In this document: piece by piece, positions 33,916-41,719 of the stretch
Layout: every line of letters begins with the position of its first letter
Numbering within the stretch: position 1 is the first letter of the stretch
Source of the DNA: Sphingobacterium spiritivorum
GTDB taxonomy: Bacteria; Bacteroidota; Bacteroidia; Sphingobacteriales; Sphingobacteriaceae
Reading direction: 5' to 3'
Assembly (NCBI RefSeq): GCF_016724845.1
Contig: NZ_CP068082.1
Span: forward strand, 2,790,001-2,854,000
DNA: 64,000 nucleotides
The notes under the pieces: generated by a model
What the model saw: the letters and a program-made list of their open reading frames with translations, nothing else
What the model was told of the DNA's origin: nothing
Databases searched by the model: none
Translations under genes and position numbers: made by a program

Positions 33916-35079
33916 ATGAATAGAATAGGTATGCATCTGCTGATCGTATTATTGCTGGCAGGTTCTTTCGTATCAGCTCAAAAAAAAACATATCAGAAGT
34001 TTGCTGACTCCGAGATAAAACGATTTCCCGAGGCCTGGCAACTGGATCATGGCAAACGCCTTTACTTCGGATATGGTCAGGGGCTTGCCTGTCTGGCGAT
34101 GTTAGAGGTCTGGACTGCGACCAGGGATAAAAAGTACCTGGATTATGTAGAAAAATGGGCGGATACAATTATCAACGATAAGGGAGAGATCCACCTGTAT
34201 AAAGTCGAAACCTATAACCTGGACTATATCAACCCGGGAAAGATTCTTTTTGAACTGTATAAGCAAACGGGTAAAGAGAAGTATAAGTTAGCAATGGATC
34301 GGTTGGTTCATCAACTGGAGGTCCATCCCCGTACATTGGAAGGCGCATTCTGGCACAAACTGACCTACCAACATCAGATCTGGTTAGACGGCTTGTATAT
34401 GGCTTCCCCTTTTTTAGCGCAGTACGGAAAAGAATTTAACAGACCTGAACTGATCGATGACGCTATAAATCAATTTCTGATCTGTGCCAGACATACCTAC
34501 GATCCGGCTACAGGATTATACTATCATGGTTGGGATGAGAGTAAACAACAACGATGGGCAAATAAAGAAACAGGCCAGTCGCCCAGTTTCTGGGGAAGAA
34601 GTATAGGCTGGTGGTTTATGGCACTGGTGGATGTGCTGGATTACGTGCCTGCCGATCACCCTAAAAGAGCGGAATTATTAAAAATAACAGACCAATTATC
34701 TGCTACACTGGTTAAATATCAGGATACACAGGGACTTTGGTACCAGGTCATTGACAAAAGTAAGCAAGAGGGAAATTATCAGGAATCATCAGTGTCTTCT
34801 ATGTTCATGTATGCTTATGCTAAAGGAGTCAATAAAGGATATATTAATTCACGTTATAAAGCTGTCGCTGAAAAAGCTTATAAAGGCCTGATGGAGCAGT
34901 TAATCGTTACAGAGTCTAATGGCAATCTTACGCTGACCAAATGCTGTGCCGTGGCAGGTTTGGGCGGGAATCCTTACCGGGATGGTAGTTACTCCTATTA
35001 TATTAAGGAGCGTATCCGGGATAATGATGCTAAAGCCAACGGACCCTTTATCATGGGCTGCGTAGCATTGAACAAATAA
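33916..35079 (+). CDS. GH105-family unsaturated glycuronyl hydrolase (second copy)
   Basis: 387 residues with a signal peptide ending FVSAQ. Family features include QIWLDGLYMASPFLAQYG with the putative catalytic Asp158, FWGRSIGWWFMALVDVLDY near residue 230, and the C-terminal KCCAVAGLGG. It lacks strong similarity by eye to the GH105 at 6.3 kb, so it probably represents a different GH105 branch, perhaps acting on another oligosaccharide or linkage. It is the last gene of the SusC-SusD-esterase operon, and its stop is followed by a perfect 19-bp hairpin terminator. Confidence 0.92.
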   Translation: MNRIGMHLLIVLLLAGSFVSAQKKTYQKFADSEIKRFPEAWQLDHGKRLYFGYGQGLACLAMLEVWTATRDKKYLDYVEKWADTIINDKGEIHLYKVETYNLDYINPGKILFELYKQTGKEKYKLAMDRLVHQLEVHPRTLEGAFWHKLTYQHQIWLDGLYMASPFLAQYGKEFNRPELIDDAINQFLICARHTYDPATGLYYHGWDESKQQRWANKETGQSPSFWGRSIGWWFMALVDVLDYVPADHPKRAELLKITDQLSATLVKYQDTQGLWYQVIDKSKQEGNYQESSVSSMFMYAYAKGVNKGYINSRYKAVAEKAYKGLMEQLIVTESNGNLTLTKCCAVAGLGGNPYRDGSYSYYIKERIRDNDAKANGPFIMGCVALNK

Positions 35080-35080
35080 A

Positions 35081-35121
35081 AAAAGGAAGGGTGATAATCA
35101 TTGATTATCACCCTTCCTTTT
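35081..35121. terminator. Perfect bidirectional terminator closing the pectin PUL
   Basis: AAAAGGAAGGGTGATAATC (35081-35099) pairs perfectly over 19 bp with GATTATCACCCTTCCTTTT (35103-35121) around a 3-base loop. A- and T-tracts flank both sides, so it can end the convergent GH105 (+) and lipoprotein (-) transcripts. Confidence 0.92.
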
Positions 35122-35142
35122 CGTCAATACTTTGTATAGACC

Positions 35143-35724
35143 TTATTTTTTAAGTTGAAGAGGATATTGTTTCATAATACCTGATACAACTTTTGGAAGT
35201 TTATTGATAGCTGTTTCCGGATTATCAATTTCGTTAGAACCTCTTGCCTGCCATACAACAGTATTTGTTTTTCTGTCTATCGCTTCGATAATCAGGTGAC
35301 TGTAACGGTAGCGTTCTTTTCCAACAGGATAAGAATATCCGCCATAAAGTCCCCATGGTCTGTAGAATCCCCAGGGACCACCCCATCCCCATCCCCAGCC
35401 CATTCCCCAATAAGAGCTTCCGTATACCAGACGGCTTTTATTGTTGACAATGGTTACATAACGAAATAAAATGTCCGGATTCTCTTTGCTGTAGGTAAGA
35501 CCTCTTGCTTCGATCTCTTTATTCGCAGTACTCATAATATTGCTCTTTGCAATATCATTATTATAGTAATTCTTGGAAAGAGAATCGATCGGAGGCAACC
35601 ATCCGTACGTTTTGTATTGACTGAAATCTAAGTCTTGTACTCGCGTCGTATTGTACTTATACGATGAACAGGATGCAAACACAATAATGAATCCTAAAGC
35701 GAGGAAATATAATAGCTTTTTCAT
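35143..35724 (-). CDS. DUF4136-type lipoprotein
   Basis: 193 residues from the ATG at 35724; an in-frame ATG 30 bases upstream would place an extra n-region before the lipoprotein signal, so I prefer the shorter form (MKKLLYFL...FASC, Cys19). The middle (about residues 105-130) is rich in Gly, Trp and Tyr (GMGWGWGWGGPWGFYRPWG), and the C-terminal half has VIEAIDRKTNTVVWQARG-like text, both typical of DUF4136 lipoproteins. Function is unknown. It lies 61 bases downstream of nadE on the same strand, with no terminator seen between them. Confidence 0.85.
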   Translation of the reverse strand: MKKLLYFLALGFIIVFASCSSYKYNTTRVQDLDFSQYKTYGWLPPIDSLSKNYYNNDIAKSNIMSTANKEIEARGLTYSKENPDILFRYVTIVNNKSRLVYGSSYWGMGWGWGWGGPWGFYRPWGLYGGYSYPVGKERYRYSHLIIEAIDRKTNTVVWQARGSNEIDNPETAINKLPKVVSGIMKQYPLQLKK

Positions 35725-35785
35725 AATAATAACACTCAAGTATCTGTAAGACAATCTTAGTCTTAAAAGGTTTAATTATAAACGA

Positions 35786-37426
35786 TTAAAAAGAATATTT
35801 TGCGACAAGAGGCATCGATCTTCCGCTTCCGAATGCTTTCGGACTCACCCTTAAAATAGGAGGTGCCTGAAATCTTTTGAATTCGGCATTGTTGACCAGT
35901 TTGCTTATCCGAAGCACCAAAGCCTCATCAAACCCTGTTTTGACTACTTCAGAACCAGATTTTTCCAGTTCGATCAGCTGATATAAAACAGCATCCAATA
36001 TATCGTATGGCGGTAATGAATCCGAATCTTTCTGATCAGGGCGCAATTCTGCTGATGGTGGTTTGATTATAGTATTCTGTGGAATAATCTCCCGCTCTCT
36101 ATTGATATATTTTGCCAGATCGTAAGCCTGAGTCTTGTACACATCCCCGATTACACTGATAGAGCCTGCCATATCTCCGTATAAGGTTCCGTAACCAACA
36201 GCCGCTTCACTCTTATTGGACGTGTTAAGTACGATATGTCCCAGTTTATTTGAAATAGCCATCAGCAACGTTCCTCTTGTACGGGCCTGTATATTTTCTT
36301 CGGTCGTATCCGGCTGCAATCCTTCAAAAGCTTTGCTAAGTGTACCTTCAAAAGCCTGAGCAACGTCCTTGATCGGAATAATATGATGCGTACAGCCTGC
36401 ATTTTTGACAAGATCCAAAGCATCTTTGAGCGAATGATTTGAAGAGTAGACGGATGGCATCAGTATAGCCAGCACATTTTCTGCTCCGATGGCTTCGCAG
36501 GCCAGAGCAGCAACAACTGCAGAATCCAACCCGCCCGAAAGGCCCAGCGTTGCTTTTTTAAATCCGGATTTCAGGAAGTAATCACGCAATCCGAGGATCA
36601 GCGCTTCATGGATCAATGCAATTTCTGTATGTCCGCTTGTGATGGAGCTGTTGGTAGATACTAAATCGCCATTTTCAAATGTTACAACCTGCAAATCTTC
36701 TTCAAACTTTCCAAGTTCACGTACAATTTCACCACCCTTATTCAGTGCCAGAGAGCGTCCGTCAAAGATAATATCCATGTGGGCGCCGACCTGATTGACA
36801 TAGAGTAGCGGACAATTGGCCCTTGCCACCTGCTTACGCAATACCGTTAAGCGATTCTCAAAGTGTGTATACGAAAACGGAGAAGCAGCTATATTGACGA
36901 TCAGGCTGGGCTTTTCAAGAAGCAATTCTTCCATAGGATCACCAACGTAAGAATTAGAACTGTCATCATCCCACAGATCTTCGCAGACCGTGAGCGCTAT
37001 AGTTTCTCCCTTAAATTTGAAGCAGTTAAAATGACGGGAAGGTTCGAAATAGCGATATTCATCAAATACATCATAGTCAGGTAATAAACCTTTTTTACTG
37101 ATATGTGATACTTTACCATCTTGTATAAATACGGCACCATTGTAAAGGGATTTTCCCTCAGGATCGGTATTGCGGATCGGTGCACCTATAATGCAGGCAA
37201 TATCATGACAATTTGCAGCGATCAGGTCGATCGCATCAGCACAGTTTTGGATAAATACGGCATTGCGGAGCAAATCCTTGGCCGGGTATCCTCCGATAGC
37301 CAGCTCCGCAAAAATGATAAGATCTGCCTGTTGTTCTTTTGCCCGGGTAATGGTATGTATAATCGCAGAATTGTTTTTTTCGAAATTCCCGATGTGATAA
37401 TTCAGTTGAGCTAACGCTATTTTCAT
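35786..37426 (-). CDS. nadE: Glutamine-dependent NAD+ synthetase
   Basis: 546 residues, the usual length of the two-domain enzyme. The N-terminal nitrilase-type glutaminase domain shows Glu41 (FAELAIGGYPAKDLL), a Lys in KKGLLPDYDVFDEYRYF near 114, and the Cys nucleophile in LTVCEDLWDD near 150. The C-terminal synthetase domain carries the PP-loop LGLSGGLDSAVVAAL near 293-305, NTSNKSEAAVGYGTLYGDMAGS and the KPPSAELRPDQKDSDSLPPY substrate loop (in parts). It converts nicotinate adenine dinucleotide to NAD+ with ATP and glutamine in the cytoplasm. Its neighbour across the locus is gldB, an arrangement I recall from other Bacteroidota. Confidence 0.97.
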   Translation of the reverse strand: MKIALAQLNYHIGNFEKNNSAIIHTITRAKEQQADLIIFAELAIGGYPAKDLLRNAVFIQNCADAIDLIAANCHDIACIIGAPIRNTDPEGKSLYNGAVFIQDGKVSHISKKGLLPDYDVFDEYRYFEPSRHFNCFKFKGETIALTVCEDLWDDDSSNSYVGDPMEELLLEKPSLIVNIAASPFSYTHFENRLTVLRKQVARANCPLLYVNQVGAHMDIIFDGRSLALNKGGEIVRELGKFEEDLQVVTFENGDLVSTNSSITSGHTEIALIHEALILGLRDYFLKSGFKKATLGLSGGLDSAVVAALACEAIGAENVLAILMPSVYSSNHSLKDALDLVKNAGCTHHIIPIKDVAQAFEGTLSKAFEGLQPDTTEENIQARTRGTLLMAISNKLGHIVLNTSNKSEAAVGYGTLYGDMAGSISVIGDVYKTQAYDLAKYINREREIIPQNTIIKPPSAELRPDQKDSDSLPPYDILDAVLYQLIELEKSGSEVVKTGFDEALVLRISKLVNNAEFKRFQAPPILRVSPKAFGSGRSMPLVAKYSF

Positions 37427-37439
37427 AAAATTGAAAGAT

Positions 37440-38075
37440 CTAAAAAAGTAAGCCGAGGTTTAATCCCAAATATGAAGCCTTGGGTTTTCCCTCATTAAAA
37501 GCTTTAGTAAAGCCATTGTTATAAGACAGCCCGGTAATAATGGAAAGGTTGTTGTCAAATCTCCATTCCAAACCTCCTCCGATCAGTAACCCCAATCTCA
37601 ATAAGCTGGAACCATCTATTCCGGTAGTTTTATCCGTTCCGTCAAGAGACTCTTTACTGGATACTTTTATACCGGTAGTAAAACCAAATTGTCCGTAAAA
37701 CCGACGACTGTTTATATCAGAAGTCTTCATCTTTAAGGTCAGAGGAATTTCTGCATATTGTAAACGGACATCCTTGTTTGGAAAAGATGAATTCTGCGGG
37801 TATTCCAACCGGCCTTTGATGGTATTGATCTGTAATCCTGTTGAGAAATAGTAATTGCGGGCGAAGCCGATATCAGCAATAAGTCCATAAGAAAATCCGG
37901 CTTTGGATTTTCCGTCTACATTGCTGTCTTCATCAAACCGGAACAGACCCATATTGGGATTTACAGTAAGACCTAATGAGATATTTCTATCCCCATACCC
38001 CTGAGCAAATGCTCCGGAGCTGCATAGAACGAATAAACTGATCAATAAGTAACGGAATGTAAGTGTCATATTCAA
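37440..38075 (-). CDS. Outer-membrane beta-barrel protein (PorT-like family)
   Basis: 211 residues with a signal peptide ending GAFAQ. Alternating hydrophobic strands follow (ISLGLTVNPNMGLFRF, GFSYGLIADIGF, YYFSTGLQINTIKG, RFYGQFGFTTGIKV, LIGGGLEWRFDNNLSIITGLSY) and the chain ends with SYLGLNLGLLF, an outer-membrane C-terminal strand with final Phe. This matches the Bacteroidota OMP_b-brl_2 (PF13568) small barrel family, to which PorT belongs, but the family is large and a specific secretion role should not be assumed. It is 13 bases upstream of nadE and probably co-transcribed with it. Confidence 0.85.
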   Translation of the reverse strand: MNMTLTFRYLLISLFVLCSSGAFAQGYGDRNISLGLTVNPNMGLFRFDEDSNVDGKSKAGFSYGLIADIGFARNYYFSTGLQINTIKGRLEYPQNSSFPNKDVRLQYAEIPLTLKMKTSDINSRRFYGQFGFTTGIKVSSKESLDGTDKTTGIDGSSLLRLGLLIGGGLEWRFDNNLSIITGLSYNNGFTKAFNEGKPKASYLGLNLGLLF

Positions 38076-38137
38076 TACGGAGTCGGTTTTGTAATTATTT
38101 ATGCTTTATTTTGAAAAAAACTAAAAATTAGAGAATA

Positions 38138-39181
38138 ATGCTGAAATTCCCTCATTCTACACAAATCTATCTCTTTTTTTTCATACTTACTTTTCTTTCC
38201 TGTAAAGAAGGGGGGCGTAATGATATTGATACGTCTAAAATTGACATAAATATTAAAATTGAACGATTTGATCAGGATTTTAGTCAGCTGGATTCTACCC
38301 GGGTACTGCAGCAAAATGCCGGATGGCAGAAAAAATACGGTCAGTTTTACGCAGATTATATTCAGTTGATGTTGCATGCAGGCAATCCTTCAGATTCTCT
38401 ATCTGTGCAGCGTAATTTGCGAACGATTTCCCGGCAACCTGATTTTAAAGCACTGAGCGCTTCCGTTGCAAAGGTATTTCCGGATCTGAAAAAACAGGAA
38501 GAAGGATTGACAGAGGCTTTTAAAAGAATGAAATACTTCTTTCCCGAATTACATATCCCTCGCTTTATCTCTTTCTATTCCGGATTTGAGGTACAGACCC
38601 CCATCGGGGAAGATTATATCGGAATTGGATTGGATATGTTTCTGGGAAGTAACTCCGAATTCTATCCGGCTCTGGTATCGACTATTCCTTTGTATATTTC
38701 TAAAAGATTTACCCCTGAAAATATTGTTCCACGCGTGACAGAGAGTTTTATTCGGGAGGAACTGTATCCCCAGCAAGAGGGAGATGTAAATACACTGCAG
38801 CATATGATCTATCAGGGTAAAATCCTGTATGCAATGGACCAGGTAATGCCTGATGTCGCAGACAGCCTCAAAATCGGGTATAGCGCACAACAGATGAAAT
38901 GGGCAGAGGCTTATGAAAAGGAAATCTGGGCCTGGTTTATTCAGGAAAATCTGCTGTATAATACCGATTATCTGCGTATCCAAAAGTATTTTGCAGAAGC
39001 TCCTTTTACTCCGGAGCTAGGTGAAAACAATGAATCTGCACCAAAACTCGGTAGCTATATCGGATGGCAGATTGTCCGTAAATATATGGACAAACATCCC
39101 GAATCGGACCTCAAAAAACTGTTTGCTATCAAAGATGCTCAGCTGATTCTGGATGAGTCAAAGTACAAAGGGAAGAAGTAA
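38138..39181 (+). CDS. gldB: Gliding motility lipoprotein GldB
   Basis: 347 residues with lipoprotein Cys22 (FLSC). Conserved GldB text is seen: IKIERFDQDFSQLD near residue 45, PRFISFYSGFEVQTPI near 145, IGIGLDMFLGSNSEFYP near 162, and the C-terminal PKLGSYIGWQIVRKYMDKHP. GldB is a lipoprotein needed for gliding in Flavobacterium johnsoniae and is widely kept in Bacteroidota; the biochemical role is unknown. It is transcribed away from the barrel-protein/nadE pair. A perfect hairpin ends the transcript. Other gliding/type IX secretion genes (gldJ, a sprE-like gene) lie 18-22 kb further on. Confidence 0.92.
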   Translation: MLKFPHSTQIYLFFFILTFLSCKEGGRNDIDTSKIDINIKIERFDQDFSQLDSTRVLQQNAGWQKKYGQFYADYIQLMLHAGNPSDSLSVQRNLRTISRQPDFKALSASVAKVFPDLKKQEEGLTEAFKRMKYFFPELHIPRFISFYSGFEVQTPIGEDYIGIGLDMFLGSNSEFYPALVSTIPLYISKRFTPENIVPRVTESFIREELYPQQEGDVNTLQHMIYQGKILYAMDQVMPDVADSLKIGYSAQQMKWAEAYEKEIWAWFIQENLLYNTDYLRIQKYFAEAPFTPELGENNESAPKLGSYIGWQIVRKYMDKHPESDLKKLFAIKDAQLILDESKYKGKK

Positions 39182-39216
39182 ACAAGGAAGCCACATTAAA
39201 ATGTGGCTTCCTTGTT
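39181..39216. terminator. Bidirectional terminator between gldB and the FKBP genes
   Basis: AACAAGGAAGCCACATT (39181-39197) and AATGTGGCTTCCTTGTT (39200-39216) form a perfect 17-bp stem with a 2-base loop, beginning in the gldB stop codon. T- and A-tracts allow it to serve both converging units. Confidence 0.9.
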
Positions 39217-39238
39217 TATTTCAAAGCGGATAAAGATC

Positions 39239-39826
39239 TTAATCTTTTATATCCAATACTTCTATTGTAAAATCAAGCGGAGCATCTTCAGGAACTTTTC
39301 CGACAGTCTGATGTCCGTAAGCCCATAAGGATGGTGTTACAAGACGAATTTTAGCCCCCTTTTGCAATCCGTTTACAGTAAGACCATTCAGGTTATATTC
39401 TCCTATTTTCTTAGGGAAAAAAGCATACAACCAGGCATTGATAACGGACTTGGCGCCTGTATTCAGATTGGCTCCTACGAGCATATTCGTACCTGTATCA
39501 GCTACCGATTTATCGATCTCTACACCGTTTGTAAGACGTGCTGAATATTTCACCCTGACATTTGCCTGTATAAGTTTTGAATTTGCGGTGTCCTTGACTT
39601 TATAGGTATAACTTCCTGCGGTTCCGCTTTCCAGTACCTTATACCAGATGCCTGTTACACTGTCATAGACAGCTTCCGGAAACTTTTCAGTCACATACGC
39701 TTTGATAATAGGTTTTTCTTCTTCAAAACGTTTTTTAGGATCAAAGAAATCACCGTCATCCATACAGGACGTAAATCCGATAATGGAAATCACCATTAAC
39801 AGGATACTGTACCCTATTCTTCTCAT
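39239..39826 (-). CDS. FKBP-like peptidyl-prolyl isomerase lipoprotein (copy 1)
   Basis: 195 residues, lipoprotein Cys21 (FTSC). Residues about 75-193 fit the FKBP fold: ANVRVKYSARLTNGVEIDKS, VINAWLYAFFPKKIGEYNLNGLTVNGLQKGAKIRLVTPSLWAYG (in parts), and the C-terminal PEDAPLDFTIEVLDI. The usual FDSS substrate-binding motif is IDKS here, so isomerase activity may be weak or lost. It is the last of three tandem paralogues on the minus strand. GldI of Flavobacterium is an FKBP lipoprotein, and FKBPs near gldB could serve secretion or envelope folding, but I do not assign a gld name. Confidence 0.85.
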   Translation of the reverse strand: MRRIGYSILLMVISIIGFTSCMDDGDFFDPKKRFEEEKPIIKAYVTEKFPEAVYDSVTGIWYKVLESGTAGSYTYKVKDTANSKLIQANVRVKYSARLTNGVEIDKSVADTGTNMLVGANLNTGAKSVINAWLYAFFPKKIGEYNLNGLTVNGLQKGAKIRLVTPSLWAYGHQTVGKVPEDAPLDFTIEVLDIKD

Positions 39827-39835
39827 GGATGGAAC

Positions 39836-40474
39836 TTATTTGATATCTACGACTTCGATTTCATATACAATCGGAGAGTTTGCGGCAATCTTTACGTTAC
39901 CATCTTTATCTTTTACTTCTTTAGTATCATAAACCCAAGGTGAAGGGGAGATAAAGCGGATTTGAGAGTTTTTCTTTAATCCATTAGCTGTTAATCCACC
40001 AATTTTTACATCCTGATTGTTGTAGGAAAGTGTTTTTGGTAAGAAGGCTGTATGCCACGCATATGGACGGTTAGATAACAGATATGTAGTCGTTTTGTCC
40101 GTTTCAGTCTGATCTGTTACAGTACCATTGATTAATTTCTCTTTAAATTTAACAGTTACTTCGGGTGCAACAATTCCATTCCCCATGGAGTTAAATCTAT
40201 ACGTATAAGAACTTGCTTCGCCTTCTGTAATGACTTGGTACCAGATTCCTGTCGCTGTATCTAATTTAGCATTTGTGAAATTTGTTTCAGCATATGATTT
40301 TAGCTGAGGTGCCTGATTTGCAATTATTCCTTTAATTCTTGCATTTTCAATAGAATCTTTGATTCTCTGCTCTTCAATTAATTTGTTCCAATCTGTATCA
40401 TCACTCTTGTTACAAGATGCAAAAATAAAGGTCCCCACTAATCCAATAGCGATAATTCTAAATACATTTTTCAT
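39836..40474 (-). CDS. FKBP-like peptidyl-prolyl isomerase lipoprotein (copy 2)
   Basis: 212 residues, lipoprotein Cys21 (FASC). After a charged linker, residues about 85-210 form the FKBP-like domain: VTVKFKEKLINGTVTDQTE, then IGGLTANGLKKNSQIRFISPSPWVYD and NSPIVYEIEVVDI. The FDSS motif has become TDQT. The C-terminal flap carries an insertion of charged residues (DTKEVKDKDGNVKI) absent from its neighbours. The 5' leader just before the ATG is a simple A/C-rich run (TACACAACACAACACACACA on the coding strand). It lies 9 bases before copy 1. Confidence 0.83.
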   Translation of the reverse strand: MKNVFRIIAIGLVGTFIFASCNKSDDTDWNKLIEEQRIKDSIENARIKGIIANQAPQLKSYAETNFTNAKLDTATGIWYQVITEGEASSYTYRFNSMGNGIVAPEVTVKFKEKLINGTVTDQTETDKTTTYLLSNRPYAWHTAFLPKTLSYNNQDVKIGGLTANGLKKNSQIRFISPSPWVYDTKEVKDKDGNVKIAANSPIVYEIEVVDIK

Positions 40475-40520
40475 TGTGTGTGTTGTGTTGTGTATATATT
40501 GTACTAAATGTGTGTTTTGC

Positions 40521-41126
40521 TTATTTACTGTCTTTATATTCCATTTTTATAACTTCTATAGTGTAATCAAGAGGTGAGTTTGCCGGTACCTGACCCACGG
40601 TCATGTTACCATAGGCATAATAAGATGGGGTTACAAACCGGATAATGCTTCCGGTTTTCAGTCCGTTGCGGGTCAATCCCCTGATCTGTGTAGTCACTCC
40701 GCTTATTTCATAAGGTAGAAACGCCAATTGCCATGATGCAGGCTGTTGTGCAAGAGAAACGGCAATACCCGTTTCTGTCTGGTTGTTTTGTACCACAGAC
40801 CCGCTCAATAGTTTGCCGGTAAATTTCACGGTAACAGTAGGTGCAAGTGCCCGTACGACGGATTGGCCTGTATTCGGGTCCGAGACAGTTTCCGTCTTAT
40901 ACTGGAAATTTTCTCCTTCACCCTCTTCAATCAATTCAAACCAGATGCCGGTTGTATCTTTCTTAGCTGTAGGGAAATTGGTTCTTATATAATTCTGGAT
41001 ATCAACTGATTCTTTTTGATATTGTTCGTAGTCATTAAAGACATCATCATCTTTGATACAGGACGCAAACAGGCTTATTGTAGCCAGTCCCATGATCAGT
41101 AATTTTCCTAAACTTTTCGCAGTCAT
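40521..41126 (-). CDS. FKBP-like peptidyl-prolyl isomerase lipoprotein (copy 3)
   Basis: 201 residues, lipoprotein Cys23 (FASC). The FKBP-like domain runs from about residue 90: VTVKFTGKLLSGSVVQNNQTE, ISGVTTQIRGLTRNGLKTGSIIRFVTPSYYAYG and PANSPLDYTIEVIKM. The FDSS position reads VQNN. It is the promoter-proximal member of the tandem trio, 46 bases before copy 2. All three keep the WY(x)V/WFEL segment ahead of the domain (for example TTGIWFELIEEGEG), showing common ancestry. The region 41127-41210 upstream is AT-rich and presumably holds the promoter, but I cannot place one firmly. Confidence 0.85.
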   Translation of the reverse strand: MTAKSLGKLLIMGLATISLFASCIKDDDVFNDYEQYQKESVDIQNYIRTNFPTAKKDTTGIWFELIEEGEGENFQYKTETVSDPNTGQSVVRALAPTVTVKFTGKLLSGSVVQNNQTETGIAVSLAQQPASWQLAFLPYEISGVTTQIRGLTRNGLKTGSIIRFVTPSYYAYGNMTVGQVPANSPLDYTIEVIKMEYKDSK

Positions 41127-41210
41127 TTTTTTAAGTATAATAAGTCAGTCGAAGCCTTATCGATTAATTAGACGTAAGATACCGAATTATTGCTACATTA
41201 AATGTTAAAA

Positions 41211-41678
41211 TTATTTAACATATTTTAATAACTCTTTGCTGCTGAGGTATTTGTTTGTGTTTTTTTTGATGGAAAAATCATTTTTTAAAAGAATTAGCTG
41301 AGGAAAAATGAGTTTTTTACCGGGAGGAGTGAAGAGTAAAGCCACTTCATGGAAATGTCCGGGGACTTTATGTTTGGAAGTATTATTAAGCATTTGGTCG
41401 TCGAAATTTACAGAGTTGGTGCTTTCTGCGTCAAATCTGACAGCATAGTAATGTGTATTAATGTAACGGACAATGTCAGGATTCTGAAATCCTTCTTTCA
41501 TCATTTTATGGCAGTAGGAACACCAATCCGTGTAGAAAAATAACAAAGTTTCTTTGGGTTGAGCATCCAAGGAATCGGAAAGTTGTTCAAAAGTAAGCCA
41601 GTTAATTTCTTGTTCGGTCTGCGCCTGCGCGCTGACCAAACAAGAAAGGAATAAAATATTTAGAAGTAATGCTTTCAT
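41211..41678 (-). CDS. Secreted thioredoxin-like protein
   Basis: 155 residues with a signal peptide ending VSAQAQ. The thioredoxin active site is TLLFFYTDWCSYCHKM, with Cys53 and Cys56, followed by FQNPDIVRYINTHYYAVRFDAE as in DUF255/thioredoxin-fold proteins. A cis-Pro-like region is at FPQLILL. The expected role is a periplasmic thiol-disulfide enzyme. It lies 41 bases downstream of the TonB receptor gene on the same strand and may be co-transcribed; a link to metal or haem handling by that receptor would be speculation. Confidence 0.88.
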   Translation of the reverse strand: MKALLLNILFLSCLVSAQAQTEQEINWLTFEQLSDSLDAQPKETLLFFYTDWCSYCHKMMKEGFQNPDIVRYINTHYYAVRFDAESTNSVNFDDQMLNNTSKHKVPGHFHEVALLFTPPGKKLIFPQLILLKNDFSIKKNTNKYLSSKELLKYVK

Positions 41679-41719
41679 GTCCTTCGTAAGGATGATTTTG
41701 AAATTTAAATTTTCCGGGC

